Part shown: positions 1 to 8,277 of the stretch, in pieces
Layout of the letters: each line of letters begins with the position of its first letter
Numbering within the stretch: position 1 is the stretch's first letter
From: Pseudonocardia xinjiangensis
GTDB lineage: Bacteria > Actinomycetota > Actinomycetes > Mycobacteriales > Pseudonocardiaceae
Direction of reading: 5' to 3'
DNA: 42,679 bases
Assembly: GCF_012911925.1 (NCBI RefSeq)
Contig: NZ_JAAXKY010000053.1
Location: 1-42,679 of the forward strand
Position numbers and translations under genes: made by a program
The notes under the pieces: model-generated
What the model saw: only the letters and a program-made list of their open reading frames with translations
Told to the model about the DNA's origin: nothing
Database searches by the model: none

Positions 1-716
1 GCGGGAGGAGGTGGGGCTTCCTGGTCCGTCGGGACGGCGGACGGCGCGGCGTCCGTGGCCGCCGCTTCGGCCTTCGCGGCCTCGGACGCGGCCATGGCCT
101 CGGCGAGGTGCTCCGGGACCACGAGCGGCAGGACGGTGCGCACCGGGTAGGGCGCGCGCCCGCGGACCACGACGGTGGCGCGCAGCATCCGGCGCAGCTC
201 CGCGTCGAGCATCTCGGCGTGGTTGGCGGGCCCGGTGGCCACGCCGTAGAGCATCCACCGCGAGCCGTCCACCCCGACGAACACCGACTTCGCGGCGCCG
301 GAGGTGGCGTGCAGCTCGCGGCCCCACTGCCCCTGGAACGACCGGACCGTGGCGCCGCCCTCGCGCAGCGACGCGTCGATCTCGCGCGCCAGCTCCGGCC
401 ACAGCTTGGACGACTTGGGGGCCGCCAGCGCGCTGACCGAGAGCCTGCCCTCGGGGAGCGCGACGTGCACGGCCTGCATCCGCCCGTTGGCGGTGGGCTC
501 GACGGCGACGGTGCCCTGCATCGGCACCGGCACCCGCACGGCGCCGAAGTCGACGAGCCCCGCGGCGTCGGTGATCTCCGGGTCGAGGTCGTCCCCGTCG
601 TACGGACCGGTGGCCGGCACGTCGTCGTCCCGGGGCTCGAGCGCGAGCGCACCACCCGTGCGTAGCTCGTCGGGGTCCGCCTTGGTGGCGACGGCCGCGC
701 GGTTCCGCCGGGCCAC
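1..716 (-). CDS. DUF3710 domain protein (3' end off window)
   Basis: The reading frame enters from the left edge, so the C-terminus is missing; about 238 codons are visible. The GTG start at 716 shares one base with the dut stop codon (TAGTG), so the two are translationally coupled. After an acidic N-terminal segment the protein carries DUF3710-like blocks, with WPELAREI and GQWGREL in the middle and VGVDGSRWMLYGVA further on. An Ala/Glu-rich tail runs to the edge. It corresponds in position to M. tuberculosis Rv2696c, downstream of dut. The biochemical function of the family is not known to me. Family assignment is firm; the role is unknown. Confidence 0.85.
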   Translation of the reverse strand, partial: MARRNRAAVATKADPDELRTGGALALEPRDDDVPATGPYDGDDLDPEITDAAGLVDFGAVRVPVPMQGTVAVEPTANGRMQAVHVALPEGRLSVSALAAPKSSKLWPELAREIDASLREGGATVRSFQGQWGRELHATSGAAKSVFVGVDGSRWMLYGVATGPANHAEMLDAELRRMLRATVVVRGRAPYPVRTVLPLVVPEHLAEAMAASEAAKAEAAATDAAPSAVPTDQEAPPPP

Positions 717-1252
717 TACAGCGCCTCTCCGGAACCCAGTCGCTCGTGTCCCCCCGTGGAACCGTGGCCGCCGGCCCCGCGCTCGGACGCCGGCAGGGCC
801 GCGACCTCGACGAACCGCACCTGCTCGATTTTCTGCACGACGAGCTGCGCGATCCGGTCGCCGCGGCGCAGCCGCAGCTCCTCGCGGGGATCGTGGTTGA
901 TCACGCACACCAGGATCTCGCCCCGGTATCCGGAGTCGACAGTGCCCGGTGCGTTGACGATCGAGAGCCCTGTGCGCGCGGCGAGGCCGGAGCGGGGATG
1001 GACGAACCCCGCGTAGCCCACGGGCAGCGCGATCGCGACGCCGGTGCCGACCACCGCCCGCTCGCCGGGCGGGAGGACGACATCGGCCGTGCAGCGCAGA
1101 TCGACCCCGGCGTCACCCGTACGGGCATAGGAGGGAACGGGCAGCTCCGGGTCGAGCCGGGTGAGGAGCACCTCGACCGGGGATCGGGGCAGCTCGGCTG
1201 CCGGCGATGCGATGAGCGGCTCATGGTGAGGAGCGTCGACAGGGCCGGGCAC
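716..1252 (-). CDS. dut: Deoxyuridine 5'-triphosphate nucleotidohydrolase (dUTPase)
   Basis: Hydrolyses dUTP to dUMP and diphosphate, which limits uracil incorporation into DNA and supplies dUMP for thymidylate synthesis; a cytosolic homotrimer in this family. All five trimeric-dUTPase motifs are present: AGVDL (48-52), PRSGLA (86-91), [11 protein letters not shown] (103-113) with the catalytic Asp, RGDRIAQLV (130-138), and a C-terminal Gly-rich [10 protein letters not shown] (158-167). At 178 residues it is somewhat longer than the usual 150-155 because of a 25-residue N-terminal extension. The GTG at 1252 lies 8 nt after a minus-strand TAGCGT, suggesting leaderless translation. A GTG at 1171 would give the usual family length and cannot be excluded. 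Downstream it overlaps the DUF3710 start. Confidence 0.96.
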   Translation of the reverse strand: MPGPVDAPHHEPLIASPAAELPRSPVEVLLTRLDPELPVPSYARTGDAGVDLRCTADVVLPPGERAVVGTGVAIALPVGYAGFVHPRSGLAARTGLSIVNAPGTVDSGYRGEILVCVINHDPREELRLRRGDRIAQLVVQKIEQVRFVEVAALPASERGAGGHGSTGGHERLGSGEAL

Positions 1253-1260
1253 GACGGGCG

Positions 1261-1270
1261 ACGCTACCCT
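1261..1270. promoter_or_regulatory. Overlapping divergent -10 elements, dut / DUF3093
   Basis: TACCCT (1265-1270) points right and lies 8 nt before the GTG at 1279. On the other strand TAGCGT (1266-1261) points left and lies 8 nt before the GTG at 1252. Both fit the actinobacterial TANNNT -10 pattern, and the two share the TA at 1265-1266. The two starts are only 26 bp apart with no Shine-Dalgarno sequence, so both transcripts would be leaderless. This is inferred from sequence only. Confidence 0.45.
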
Positions 1271-1278
1271 CGGCTCCC

Positions 1279-1758
1279 GTGAGCGAGCATCCGTCGGCGG
1301 GCGCGCCTGCGACGTCCGGCAGTCCCCGGTTCGACGAGCGGTTGTCCGTGCCCCTGTGGTGGTATCTGCCGGCCATCGGCGTGGGGGTGCTGCTGGGCGC
1401 AGAGATCCATATGGGTTACCCCGGCGTCCGGGAGTGGATCGGCTACGCGGTCTTCGTCCCGCTGCTGGTGATCATCCTGTTCTGGCTCGGCCGCATGCGC
1501 ATCCAGGTGACGGCGACGGAGCTGGCTGTCGGTCAGGCCCGGATCCCGCTGCGCCACGTCGGTCGCGTGGAGGTCGTTCCGAAGGAGAACAAGCAGCAGG
1601 CGCTGGGTCCGGAGCTGGATCCGACCGCGTTCCTGATGCTCCGCGCCTGGGTGGCGCCCGTCGTGCGCGTCGAGATCACCGACCCCGACGACCCCACGCC
1701 CTACTGGGTCTTCAGCGTGCGCAACCCGGAAGCCCTGGTGGCGGCCCTGCAGAGGTGA
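1279..1758 (+). CDS. DUF3093 family membrane protein
   Basis: A 159-residue protein with two predicted membrane segments close together, about residues 26-42 and 50-68. A soluble C-terminal half follows, including [14 protein letters not shown] and ending in [14 protein letters not shown]. Length and layout match the DUF3093 family, which in mycobacteria (Rv2698) also sits between dut and the DUF4193 gene. No catalytic motif is recognisable and the function is unknown. The GTG at 1279 has no Shine-Dalgarno but sits 8 nt after a TACCCT element, consistent with a leaderless message. It is divergent from dut and convergent with the DUF4193 gene. Confidence 0.88.
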   Translation: MSEHPSAGAPATSGSPRFDERLSVPLWWYLPAIGVGVLLGAEIHMGYPGVREWIGYAVFVPLLVIILFWLGRMRIQVTATELAVGQARIPLRHVGRVEVVPKENKQQALGPELDPTAFLMLRAWVAPVVRVEITDPDDPTPYWVFSVRNPEALVAALQR

Positions 1759-1808
1759 CGAGGACGGGCCGGAGGGCAGTCGCGAACACGACCCCGAATA
1801 CGACTCTG

Positions 1809-1834
1809 CCCCGGACCGGAGAACCGGTTCGGGG
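1809..1834. terminator. Hairpin between convergent DUF3093 and DUF4193 genes
   Basis: An 11-bp stem (1809-1819 with 1824-1834, one G-T wobble) closes a 4-nt AGAA loop. There is no T-tract on either side, so it may act as a bidirectional hairpin terminator or an mRNA 3' end stabiliser. Confidence 0.5.
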
Positions 1835-1951
1835 CCGTGTCGATCGGGTGACGTCCTCTCCGGAGCGCCACCACGGGGCGCCGGACAGCATCGCCGGCGC
1901 CTCGCACGTCAGGCGGCGGTCACCGCGCCGCCCGACGACAGTGCACGTGCG

Positions 1952-2254
1952 TCAGGCGGCGCAGTCACGGCAGATGTACTGCGAGCCGTTGCTCTCGGCC
2001 AGCCGGCTCCGGTGGTGAACCAGGAAACAGCTGGCACAGGTGAACTCGTCAGCCTGCTTCGGCAGCACCTTGACCGTCAGCTCCTCGCCGGACAGGTCGG
2101 CACCGGGCAGCTCGAAGCTCTCCGCCGTGTCCGACTCGTCAACATCGACGACGGACGACTGTGCCTCGTTCCGCCGGGCCTTCAGCTCGTCGAGCGAGTC
2201 CTCAGCCAGGTCGTCTGTCTCGTTGCGCCGCGGCGCGTCATAGTCGGTCGCCAT
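1952..2254 (-). CDS. DUF4193 family zinc-ribbon-like protein
   Basis: A 100-residue acidic protein. The start is placed at the ATG at 2254, giving MATDYDAPRR, because AGAGGG sits about 8 nt upstream; the frame also opens at a GTG three codons earlier. The N-terminal half is rich in Asp/Glu (DDLAEDSLDELKARR). The C-terminus carries a CxxC pair at Cys73/Cys76 and another at Cys95/Cys98, which could bind one zinc ion. This is the DUF4193 family, equivalent to Rv2699c at the same locus in mycobacteria. Its role is unknown; small zinc-ribbon proteins often act with nucleic acid or RNA polymerase, but nothing here proves that. Confidence 0.88.
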   Translation of the reverse strand: MATDYDAPRRNETDDLAEDSLDELKARRNEAQSSVVDVDESDTAESFELPGADLSGEELTVKVLPKQADEFTCASCFLVHHRSRLAESNGSQYICRDCAA

Positions 2255-2476
2255 CGTTCCCACCCTCTTAACACACCTGTCGTCATCGTGCGGCTGGTCA
2301 ACGCGGCAGCACAGGGCTTTGTGCCCCGCATTGGAGTGACGCGCGTCTCAGCTCAACCCGGGCCGCGACTGGATCGGATATAACGCCGTCAAGTGCTCGG
2401 ACTGCCCCCGGGGCGCAGAGGGTAGCTCAGGGCCTCGACACGCGCCCGGTGCCCCGCCGTGCTCTGGTGCGGCCGT

Positions 2477-2482
2477 TAGGGT
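2477..2482 (+). promoter_or_regulatory. Candidate leaderless -10 element (TAGGGT)
   Basis: TAGGGT matches TANNNT and is followed after 7 nt by the GTG at 2490. This is the spacing of a leaderless actinobacterial transcript, and no Shine-Dalgarno is present. No convincing -35 box is seen. Confidence 0.35.
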
Positions 2483-2489
2483 GCCCGTC

Positions 2490-3608
2490 GTGGCACTCTC
2501 CTCCAACCGCGACGTCACCGACGATTCGCGAGCTGTCCCCGATTCGCACCCCGGGGCAGATGCGGCTGTTGTCGGCGCCTGGTTGGCCGAGCGCCTCGAT
2601 GACCCCGCGTGGCGCCACAGCACGCTCCGCCCGATCGGGGGTGGCCGGTCGAATCTGACCTATCGGGTGGACAGCCCGGCCGGGGCCGTCGTGCTGCGCC
2701 GCCCGCCGGTCGGCGAGGTCGCCGCCACCGCCCACGACATGGGCCGGGAGCAGCGCGTGATCTCCGCGCTGGCGGACACCCCCGTACCCGTCCCCCGCGT
2801 GCTGGCGTCGTCGGCGGGCGGGCCGCCGGTGGACGCCCCCTGCTACGTGATGGAGCTCGTGGACGGTGTCGTCCCCCTCGGCGAGCTGCCACCGGGCTGG
2901 GCCACCACCGAGGACGAGCGCAGACGGGCGAGCCAGGCACTGGTCGACGTGCTGGTCGCGCTGCACGAGGTCGACCCCGCGGCGGTGGGGCTCGGTGACT
3001 TCGGGCGGCCGGAGGGCTTCCTGGCGCGTCAGGTGCGGCGCTGGGTCACGCAGTGGGAGAAGGCCCGCGACAGCGGGATCCCGGTGGAGGAGAAGACGGT
3101 CACCGAGCTGACCAGGCTCGCCGAGGCGCTGGCCGGGGCACTGCCCACCACGCAACGCCACACGATCGTGCACGGCGACTACCGCATCGACAACTGCCTG
3201 TTCGACGCCGGCGACCCGGGCCGCATCCGGGCCGTCCTCGACTGGGAGCTGTCGACGCTCGGTGACCCGCTCGCCGACCTCGGGCTGCTCCTCGTCTACT
3301 GGCGCGAGGCCGACGACGGCCCGGCCTGGCGTGCGGCGCGGTTCATCCCCAGCCCCACGCAGCTTCCCGGGTTCCTCGGGCGGACCGAGATCGCGCGGGC
3401 CTATGCCGCGGGCTCGGGCCTCGACCTGGCCCCCCTGCCGTGGTACGTGGCGTTCGGGGCGTTCAAGCTGGCGGTGGTGCTCGCCGGCATCCTGGCGCGG
3501 GTCCGCGCGGGGGTGGTGCCGGCGTCGATGGCAGAAGGGCTGGAGGGCAGCGTGGACCCGTTGGTGGCGCTGGGACATCACGTACTCGCCGAGGGACTGG
3601 CGGCGTGA
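2490..3608 (+). CDS. Aminoglycoside-phosphotransferase-fold kinase (ACAD10/11-like phosphotransferase family)
   Basis: A protein-kinase-like small-molecule phosphotransferase of about 372 residues. It has a nucleotide-binding loop IGGGRSNLTYRV, then VLRRPP with the likely ATP-contacting region, a hinge YVMELVDGVV, the catalytic loop HGDYRIDNCLF, and the metal-binding block LDWELSTLGDPLADLG. This pattern is typical of the family that includes the N-terminal domain of ACAD10/11, whose bacterial substrates are mostly unknown; antibiotic resistance should not be assumed. The start is set at the GTG at 2490 because of the upstream TAGGGT; a GTG at 2481 is the alternative. Its stop overlaps the cei start by one base. 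It appears inserted in an otherwise conserved gene order. Confidence 0.85.
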   Translation: MALSSNRDVTDDSRAVPDSHPGADAAVVGAWLAERLDDPAWRHSTLRPIGGGRSNLTYRVDSPAGAVVLRRPPVGEVAATAHDMGREQRVISALADTPVPVPRVLASSAGGPPVDAPCYVMELVDGVVPLGELPPGWATTEDERRRASQALVDVLVALHEVDPAAVGLGDFGRPEGFLARQVRRWVTQWEKARDSGIPVEEKTVTELTRLAEALAGALPTTQRHTIVHGDYRIDNCLFDAGDPGRIRAVLDWELSTLGDPLADLGLLLVYWREADDGPAWRAARFIPSPTQLPGFLGRTEIARAYAAGSGLDLAPLPWYVAFGAFKLAVVLAGILARVRAGVVPASMAEGLEGSVDPLVALGHHVLAEGLAA

Positions 3609-4288
3609 TGGCGAGCGGAACGATGCGACGCCCCCGGCCCTACCAGCGCCGCAGGCGCACCCCCGTGCTGATCCTGGTGGCGGTGCTCGCCGTGGCCGCG
3701 GTGGCGACGTGGACGACGGTGCTGGTGAACGCCTCCGGACCGGCGGGCACCGCGCTGTGCCCGCCGCCGGTCGCGGGGCCGCCGCCCGGTCAGCCGGTGC
3801 CGGCAGATGTGGTCAACGCGGTGCCTCCGATCCCGCCGTCGTCGGTCCAGGTGCGGGTGCTGAACGCGGGCGGGCAACGCGGGCAGGCCAACCTGGTGGC
3901 CGCGCAGCTGGGCGACCTCGGCTTCGGCGAGGCGGCGCCCCCGGACAACGACCCCTTCTACCCGGACGAGAACCTGGAGTGCATCGGCCAGGTCCGCTTC
4001 GGGCCGGCCGGTGAGGCCGCGGCGAGCACGGTGGCGCTGGTGATCCCCTGCGCCGAGCTGGTGCGCGACGCGCGTACCGAGAACACGGTGGACGTGGCGG
4101 TGGGCACCGCCTTCGGTGACCTCAACCCCACGCGGGCGGCTCAGGACGTGCTCGACCAGCTGTCGAAGGGCCCGAGCGGGGGCACGGACGGCTCCGCGAA
4201 CGCCGACCCGAACGCGGCCGATGCGGCCCCCGCCCCGCCGGTGGTGGATCCGTCGCTGCTCGAGGAAGCCCGCTCCGCGAGCTGCTAG
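3608..4288 (+). CDS. cei: Envelope integrity protein Cei (LytR C-terminal domain)
   Basis: A 226-residue membrane-anchored protein. It has a basic N-terminus (PRPYQRRRR), one transmembrane helix at about 18-40, a Pro-rich linker, then a LytR_C-type extracellular domain beginning near residue 79 (VQVRVLNAGGQRGQ). That domain contains Cys residues near 119 and 143. The C-terminal tail is Ala/Pro/Asp-rich and disordered. Gene order and architecture match M. tuberculosis Rv2700 (Cei), required for envelope integrity. The ATG at 3608 overlaps the preceding stop (TGATG), so translation is coupled to the phosphotransferase gene. It converges on suhB with 22 bp between stops. Confidence 0.85.
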   Translation: MASGTMRRPRPYQRRRRTPVLILVAVLAVAAVATWTTVLVNASGPAGTALCPPPVAGPPPGQPVPADVVNAVPPIPPSSVQVRVLNAGGQRGQANLVAAQLGDLGFGEAAPPDNDPFYPDENLECIGQVRFGPAGEAAASTVALVIPCAELVRDARTENTVDVAVGTAFGDLNPTRAAQDVLDQLSKGPSGGTDGSANADPNAADAAPAPPVVDPSLLEEARSASC

Positions 4289-4310
4289 GGGGTGGCCCGC
4301 TCCGCGGTGG

Positions 4311-5207
4311 TCACACGGACGCCGCCCCGTGCTCCCGCGCCAGCGCGGCGAGCTCGTGGGCGATGCCGGGGGTGGCGGCGAAGAGGGCGTCGGCACCGAG
4401 ACCGTCGTCGGGCGGGGTGCTGCCGGTGGGGCCGGGGGTACGCACCACGGCACCGGCCTCGGTGGCGATGAGCGCGCCGGCGGCCCAGTCCCACCAGCTG
4501 CAGCCGTGCTCCAGGTAGGCGTCCGCCCAGCCCGCCGCCACCGCGCAGAGGTCCAGTGCCGCCGAGCCGGTGCGCCGGACGTCGCGCACGAGGGGCAGCA
4601 GGCCGCTGACCATCGCCACCTGCCGCACCCTGCGCTCCGCGCGGTAGGAGAAGCCCGTGGCGAGCAACGACAACGACACGTCGGACTCGGCGGAGACCCG
4701 CAGGGGCCTGCCGTCACAGGTGGCCCCGCCGCCGGCGGACGCGCTCCACAGCCGCCCCGACGCCGGCTCGATCACGGCGCCCGCCACGGACACCCCGTCG
4801 CGCACGGCCGCCACCGACACCGCGTACCAGGGCAGCCCGTAGAGGAAGTTGACGGTGCCGTCGATCGGGTCGACGACCCACAGCGTGTGCGAGCCGCCCG
4901 CGGTGCCCCCGTACTCCTCCCCCACGACGGCGTCACCGGGCCGCAGCTGCCCGAGCCGCTCCCGGATCAGGTTCTCCAGCGCCTGGTCGGAGGCGGTGAC
5001 CACATCGGTGGGTGTGCTCTTCGTCGAGAAGCTCTCCGGCGATCCGCCTGCGACGTCGTCGTCCCACGGACGGGGGAGCCCCCGAAGGTGCTCGGCCGCC
5101 TCCCTGACGAGGCGCTCCGCGATGCGCCGCAACCCTTCCGGGTCGTCGGCGGATGCTGTGCCGGTTTCGGTCGGTACGGTCGAACGGGCCTCGTCCACGG
5201 ACGTCAT
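4311..5207 (-). CDS. suhB: Inositol-1-monophosphatase family phosphatase
   Basis: A Mg-dependent, Li-sensitive-type phosphatase that likely dephosphorylates inositol-1-phosphate for phosphatidylinositol and mycothiol synthesis. The metal-binding motifs are complete: GEE (96-98), DPIDGT (113-118) and WDWAAG (239-244). The start is the ATG at 5207, giving 298 residues starting MTSVDEARS. The frame stays open a further 110 codons upstream, but that sequence is low-complexity and not family-like. Position next to cei and sigA corresponds to Rv2701c (suhB). In this lineage other IMPase paralogues (ImpA, ImpC, CysQ) exist, so the exact substrate is inferred from synteny. Confidence 0.9.
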   Translation of the reverse strand: MTSVDEARSTVPTETGTASADDPEGLRRIAERLVREAAEHLRGLPRPWDDDVAGGSPESFSTKSTPTDVVTASDQALENLIRERLGQLRPGDAVVGEEYGGTAGGSHTLWVVDPIDGTVNFLYGLPWYAVSVAAVRDGVSVAGAVIEPASGRLWSASAGGGATCDGRPLRVSAESDVSLSLLATGFSYRAERRVRQVAMVSGLLPLVRDVRRTGSAALDLCAVAAGWADAYLEHGCSWWDWAAGALIATEAGAVVRTPGPTGSTPPDDGLGADALFAATPGIAHELAALAREHGAASV

Positions 5208-5455
5208 CCGACCATATGACCCCCACAGAGTGACGTCCGTGTACCCGGCCGAACACAGATCGTCCACGCTTCCCGTGGCGAGGCGCGGACGTCTGGAGCA
5301 CACGCAGTTACAATGACGCGGTACCCCGATGCGGGATGGCCTCCAGAGAGCTCCAGGACGGCGATCCAGCGCGGTATCCGACAACATCTCGACCTGCAGC
5401 CGGATCTCATACGCGTCCCGGCGCACCGCAGAGCGCACCGTAGCGAGAGGGCCTA

Positions 5456-6868
5456 GTGGCAGCCGCAGACTCCGCAACCCGCATCGACTCGACCGTCGAA
5501 TCGACGACGAGTCCCGCACCCGCACGTGCCCGTTCACGGACGGGCGCGTCCGCCAAGACCGCGACGAAGTCGCCGCGGTCCCGTACGGGTGCGCCGGCGA
5601 AGAAGAACGGGGGTTCGACCCGCAAAGCGGGCGCCCCTGCGGGCGATGGCGAACCCACCGAACTCGACGGCGCCGACGTCGAGCTCGATGGCGAGCCGAC
5701 CGACCTCGAGGAGGTGGACGTCGAGCTCGACGCCGATCTCGTCACCGACGTGCCCGAGGGCACGGAGGTCGCCGTCGACGAGGACGACGACGACGAGGAC
5801 GACGACGAGGTCGCCAACACCGGCGCCAACCGTCGCAGCCCGGCCCAGCGGGAGCGCTCCTCCACGCCTCAGAAGTCCGGCGACTTCGTGTGGGACGAGG
5901 AGGAGTCGGAGGCACTGCGGCAGGCCCGCAAGGACGCCGAGCTCACCGCCTCCGCCGACTCGGTCCGCGCCTACCTGAAGCAGATCGGCAAGGTCGCGCT
6001 GCTCAACGCGGAGGAGGAGGTCGAGCTCGCCAAGCGCATCGAGGCCGGCCTCTACGCCGCCGAGCGGATGCGCCGGTCGATCGACGCCGGTGAGAAGGTC
6101 TCCCCCCAGCTCCGCCGTGATCTACGCTGGATCGTCCGTGATGGCGAGCGTGCGAAGAACCACCTGCTGGAGGCCAACCTCCGGCTCGTGGTGTCCCTGG
6201 CAAAGCGCTACACCGGCCGCGGGATGGCATTCCTGGACCTCATCCAGGAAGGCAACCTCGGTCTGATCCGCGCGGTCGAGAAGTTCGACTACACCAAGGG
6301 CTACAAGTTCTCCACCTATGCCACGTGGTGGATCCGCCAGGCCATCACCAGGGCCATGGCCGACCAGGCCCGCACCATTCGTATCCCGGTGCACATGGTG
6401 GAGGTCATCAACAAGCTCGGTCGCATCCAGCGCGAGCTGCTCCAGGACCTGGGCCGTGAGCCCACCCCGGAGGAGCTCGCGAAGGAAATGGACATCACCC
6501 CGGAGAAGGTGCTGGAGATCCAGCAGTACGCCCGGGAGCCCATTTCCCTCGACCAGACCATCGGTGACGAGGGCGACAGCCAGCTCGGTGACTTCATCGA
6601 GGACTCCGAGGCGGTCGTCGCGGTCGACGCGGTGAGCTTCACGCTGCTGCAGGACCAGCTCCAGTCCGTGCTCGCCACGCTGTCGGAGCGCGAGGCGGGC
6701 GTCGTGCGGCTGCGGTTCGGCCTCACCGACGGCCAGCCCCGCACGCTCGACGAGATCGGGCAGGTCTACGGGGTCACGCGCGAGCGGATCCGGCAGATCG
6801 AGTCGAAGACGATGTCGAAGCTGCGGCACCCGTCGCGGTCGCAGGTGCTGCGCGACTACCTCGACTGA
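5456..6868 (+). CDS. sigA: Primary RNA polymerase sigma factor (SigA/HrdB/RpoD)
   Basis: The housekeeping sigma-70 factor, 470 residues. Residues 1-60 are Ala/Lys/Arg/Ser-rich. Residues 65-120 are strongly acidic, with an Asp/Glu run at 108-118. Region 1.2 begins near 167 ([13 protein letters not shown]). Region 2 spans about 236-310, including the -10-recognising [15 protein letters not shown]. Region 3 spans about 316-390 and contains [12 protein letters not shown]. Region 4 spans about 405-470, with the -35-recognising helix [11 protein letters not shown]. The GTG start at 5456 has a good Shine-Dalgarno (GAGAGGG) about 7 nt upstream. Mycobacterial SigA is near 528 residues, so this version is shorter in its variable N-terminus. 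It is followed at once by a strong terminator. The polyphosphate glucokinase gene found upstream of sigA in mycobacteria is missing here. Confidence 0.97.
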   Translation: MAAADSATRIDSTVESTTSPAPARARSRTGASAKTATKSPRSRTGAPAKKNGGSTRKAGAPAGDGEPTELDGADVELDGEPTDLEEVDVELDADLVTDVPEGTEVAVDEDDDDEDDDEVANTGANRRSPAQRERSSTPQKSGDFVWDEEESEALRQARKDAELTASADSVRAYLKQIGKVALLNAEEEVELAKRIEAGLYAAERMRRSIDAGEKVSPQLRRDLRWIVRDGERAKNHLLEANLRLVVSLAKRYTGRGMAFLDLIQEGNLGLIRAVEKFDYTKGYKFSTYATWWIRQAITRAMADQARTIRIPVHMVEVINKLGRIQRELLQDLGREPTPEELAKEMDITPEKVLEIQQYAREPISLDQTIGDEGDSQLGDFIEDSEAVVAVDAVSFTLLQDQLQSVLATLSEREAGVVRLRFGLTDGQPRTLDEIGQVYGVTRERIRQIESKTMSKLRHPSRSQVLRDYLD

Positions 6869-7170
6869 GAAAGTCTGCGGACGCCCTCTGAGCCGGCTCG
6901 TGTCGGCTCAGAGGGCGTTTCTCGTGTCGCGCACAACGCTGCGGTGTCAGCACCATGCTTCTGTGGGACGGTCGTCACCGCCCAGTCGAGGCGTCCGCCG
7001 AAGAGCTCCGGCCACTTCCCCGGGGAATCCACCAGCTCACAGCCGGCGTTCGGACCGGATTCGAGAACATGCACGGTCTGCCCATGGTCGAGCAGTCTGC
7101 GGATGATCACACTTCCCGCCGAGCCTGCGCCTACCACCACGTAGTCATGCTCAGAACGCTCGGAAGACAT
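6856..7170 (-). pseudogene. Truncated GMC oxidoreductase (N-terminal FAD-binding stub)
   Basis: The first 75 or so residues are a typical start of a GMC-family flavoprotein: DYVVVGAGSAGSVIIRRL (the Rossmann dinucleotide-binding loop), then VLESGP and a WPELFGGRLDWAVTTVPQ block. A full enzyme needs about 500-550 residues. Here the homology stops near 6942 and the frame runs on as unrelated sequence through the sigA terminator to a stop at 6856. The start looks intact, with AAGGGGGAGA just before the ATG at 7170. It lies 48 bp downstream of the LLM oxidoreductase on the same strand, so it was probably the second gene of that operon before a deletion joined it to the sigA terminator. Confidence 0.7.
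6881..6918 (+). terminator. Rho-independent terminator of sigA
   Basis: A perfect 14-bp stem (6881-6894 with 6905-6918, reading ACGCCCTCTGAGCC on the left arm) closes a 10-nt loop. It starts 12 bp after the sigA stop and is followed by TTTCTCGT, a short T-rich run. It is the strongest hairpin terminator in the window. Confidence 0.9.
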
Positions 7171-7218
7171 TCTCCCCCTTGCTCCCGCCCGTTTCCCGGA
7201 CGGCGGCAGTCTCAGGCC

Positions 7219-8277
7219 TTACGTGCACGGCGAACCGAGCTTGTCGTCCCACACGGTCGAGGGCAGCTCACGCCGCACCACAGGCATCACCTCGGCGGCG
7301 AACAACTCGAGCACGGCGCGCGAATCGGTGGCGTTCAACGCGTCGACGGACAGCGCCAGCACCTCGTGTCGGAATGAGGCATGATAATCGGCGATCTTGT
7401 CGATCACCTGTTGCGGGCTTCCTACCAGCGCCGAGCCGCCGTCGATGATCTCCTCGACCGTGCGGTAGGGCGATCCGTGCCGCTGGTGGAGTGCGGACCG
7501 AGCCCTCGCGTCGAAGTAGGGTCGGTACCCGTCGACGGCACCCTGCGACGTCGACGCCACGAAAAGGCCATCCGCCCCGGAACCCACCAGCGCGTCGGCC
7601 GGGTCCCGCCCGTACGCCACCCAGCGCTCGCGGTAGTGGTCGACCAGGTCGGCATAGCGCTTCTTCGGGTGGAAGAGGTTGGCGGTGAACAACGGGTCGC
7701 CGAAGCGAGCGGCCAGCTCGGTGGACTCCGGGCTCGAGCTGCTGCCGTGCCAGATCGGGGTCGACGGCCGGAAGGGCCGGGGAAGGACGGTCACCCCGTG
7801 CAGCGGCGGCCGGAACCTCCCCGACCAGGTCACGTCGGATTCGTGCAGCAACCGACGCAGCAGCACGAACTTCTCTTCCTGGTAATCCCATCTGCGGTCG
7901 GCGTCCAAGCCGAACATCGGGTAGTCCCGCGCGTCGTTGCCCTTGCCGATCATGAGCTCCAGACGGCCACCGCTGAGCTGGTCGAGTGTGGCGTAGTCCT
8001 CAGCCACCCGTACCGGGTCGAGCAGGCTGATCACGGTGACCGTGCTGAGCAACCTCATCCGGCGGGTGTGCTCGGCGACTGCGGCGAGCACCACCGGCGG
8101 TGCGGTCGAGAGATACGGCTCGCTGTGTCGTTCCCCCACGCCGTACGCATCGAAGCCGAGCTGCTCAGCGAATACGGCCTCGTCGATCACCTGCCGAAAC
8201 CGTCGGTGAGCGGTCCGTTCTGTGCCTGAGACCGCTTCCGGGGCATTCTTTATCAGTGAGAACAGTGCGAACCTCAT
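7219..8277 (-). CDS. LLM class flavin-dependent oxidoreductase (luciferase-like)
   Basis: A 352-residue bacterial-luciferase-fold enzyme that probably uses reduced flavin from a partner reductase to oxidise a small organic substrate; the substrate is not evident. Family signatures include the N-terminal MRFALFSL strand, EQLGFDAYGVGERH, TVTVISLLDPVRVAEDYATLDQLSGGRLELMIGKG, and a C-terminal LVGSPQQVIDKI segment. The start is the ATG at 8277 because GGGAAGGG lies 4-10 nt upstream; the frame is open 21 codons further. Downstream on the same strand is a broken GMC oxidoreductase. Divergent from the DUF2165 gene. Confidence 0.9.
   Translation of the reverse strand: MRFALFSLIKNAPEAVSGTERTAHRRFRQVIDEAVFAEQLGFDAYGVGERHSEPYLSTAPPVVLAAVAEHTRRMRLLSTVTVISLLDPVRVAEDYATLDQLSGGRLELMIGKGNDARDYPMFGLDADRRWDYQEEKFVLLRRLLHESDVTWSGRFRPPLHGVTVLPRPFRPSTPIWHGSSSSPESTELAARFGDPLFTANLFHPKKRYADLVDHYRERWVAYGRDPADALVGSGADGLFVASTSQGAVDGYRPYFDARARSALHQRHGSPYRTVEEIIDGGSALVGSPQQVIDKIADYHASFRHEVLALSVDALNATDSRAVLELFAAEVMPVVRRELPSTVWDDKLGSPCT

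Noticed and set aside
2316..2331. GCACA-N6-TGTGC inverted repeat between DUF4193 and the phosphotransferase
   Set aside because: Short arms, no partner site elsewhere in the window and no clear promoter relation, so it may be chance.
3440..3607. Upstream extension of cei inside the phosphotransferase gene
   Set aside because: The extension is in an alternate frame of a clear coding sequence; the ATG at 3608 gives the family-like N-terminus and a one-base coupling.
5760..5815. GAC/GAG-rich run as a DNA microsatellite
   Set aside because: It lies in frame in sigA and encodes the acidic tract; it is explained by protein composition, though length variation remains possible.
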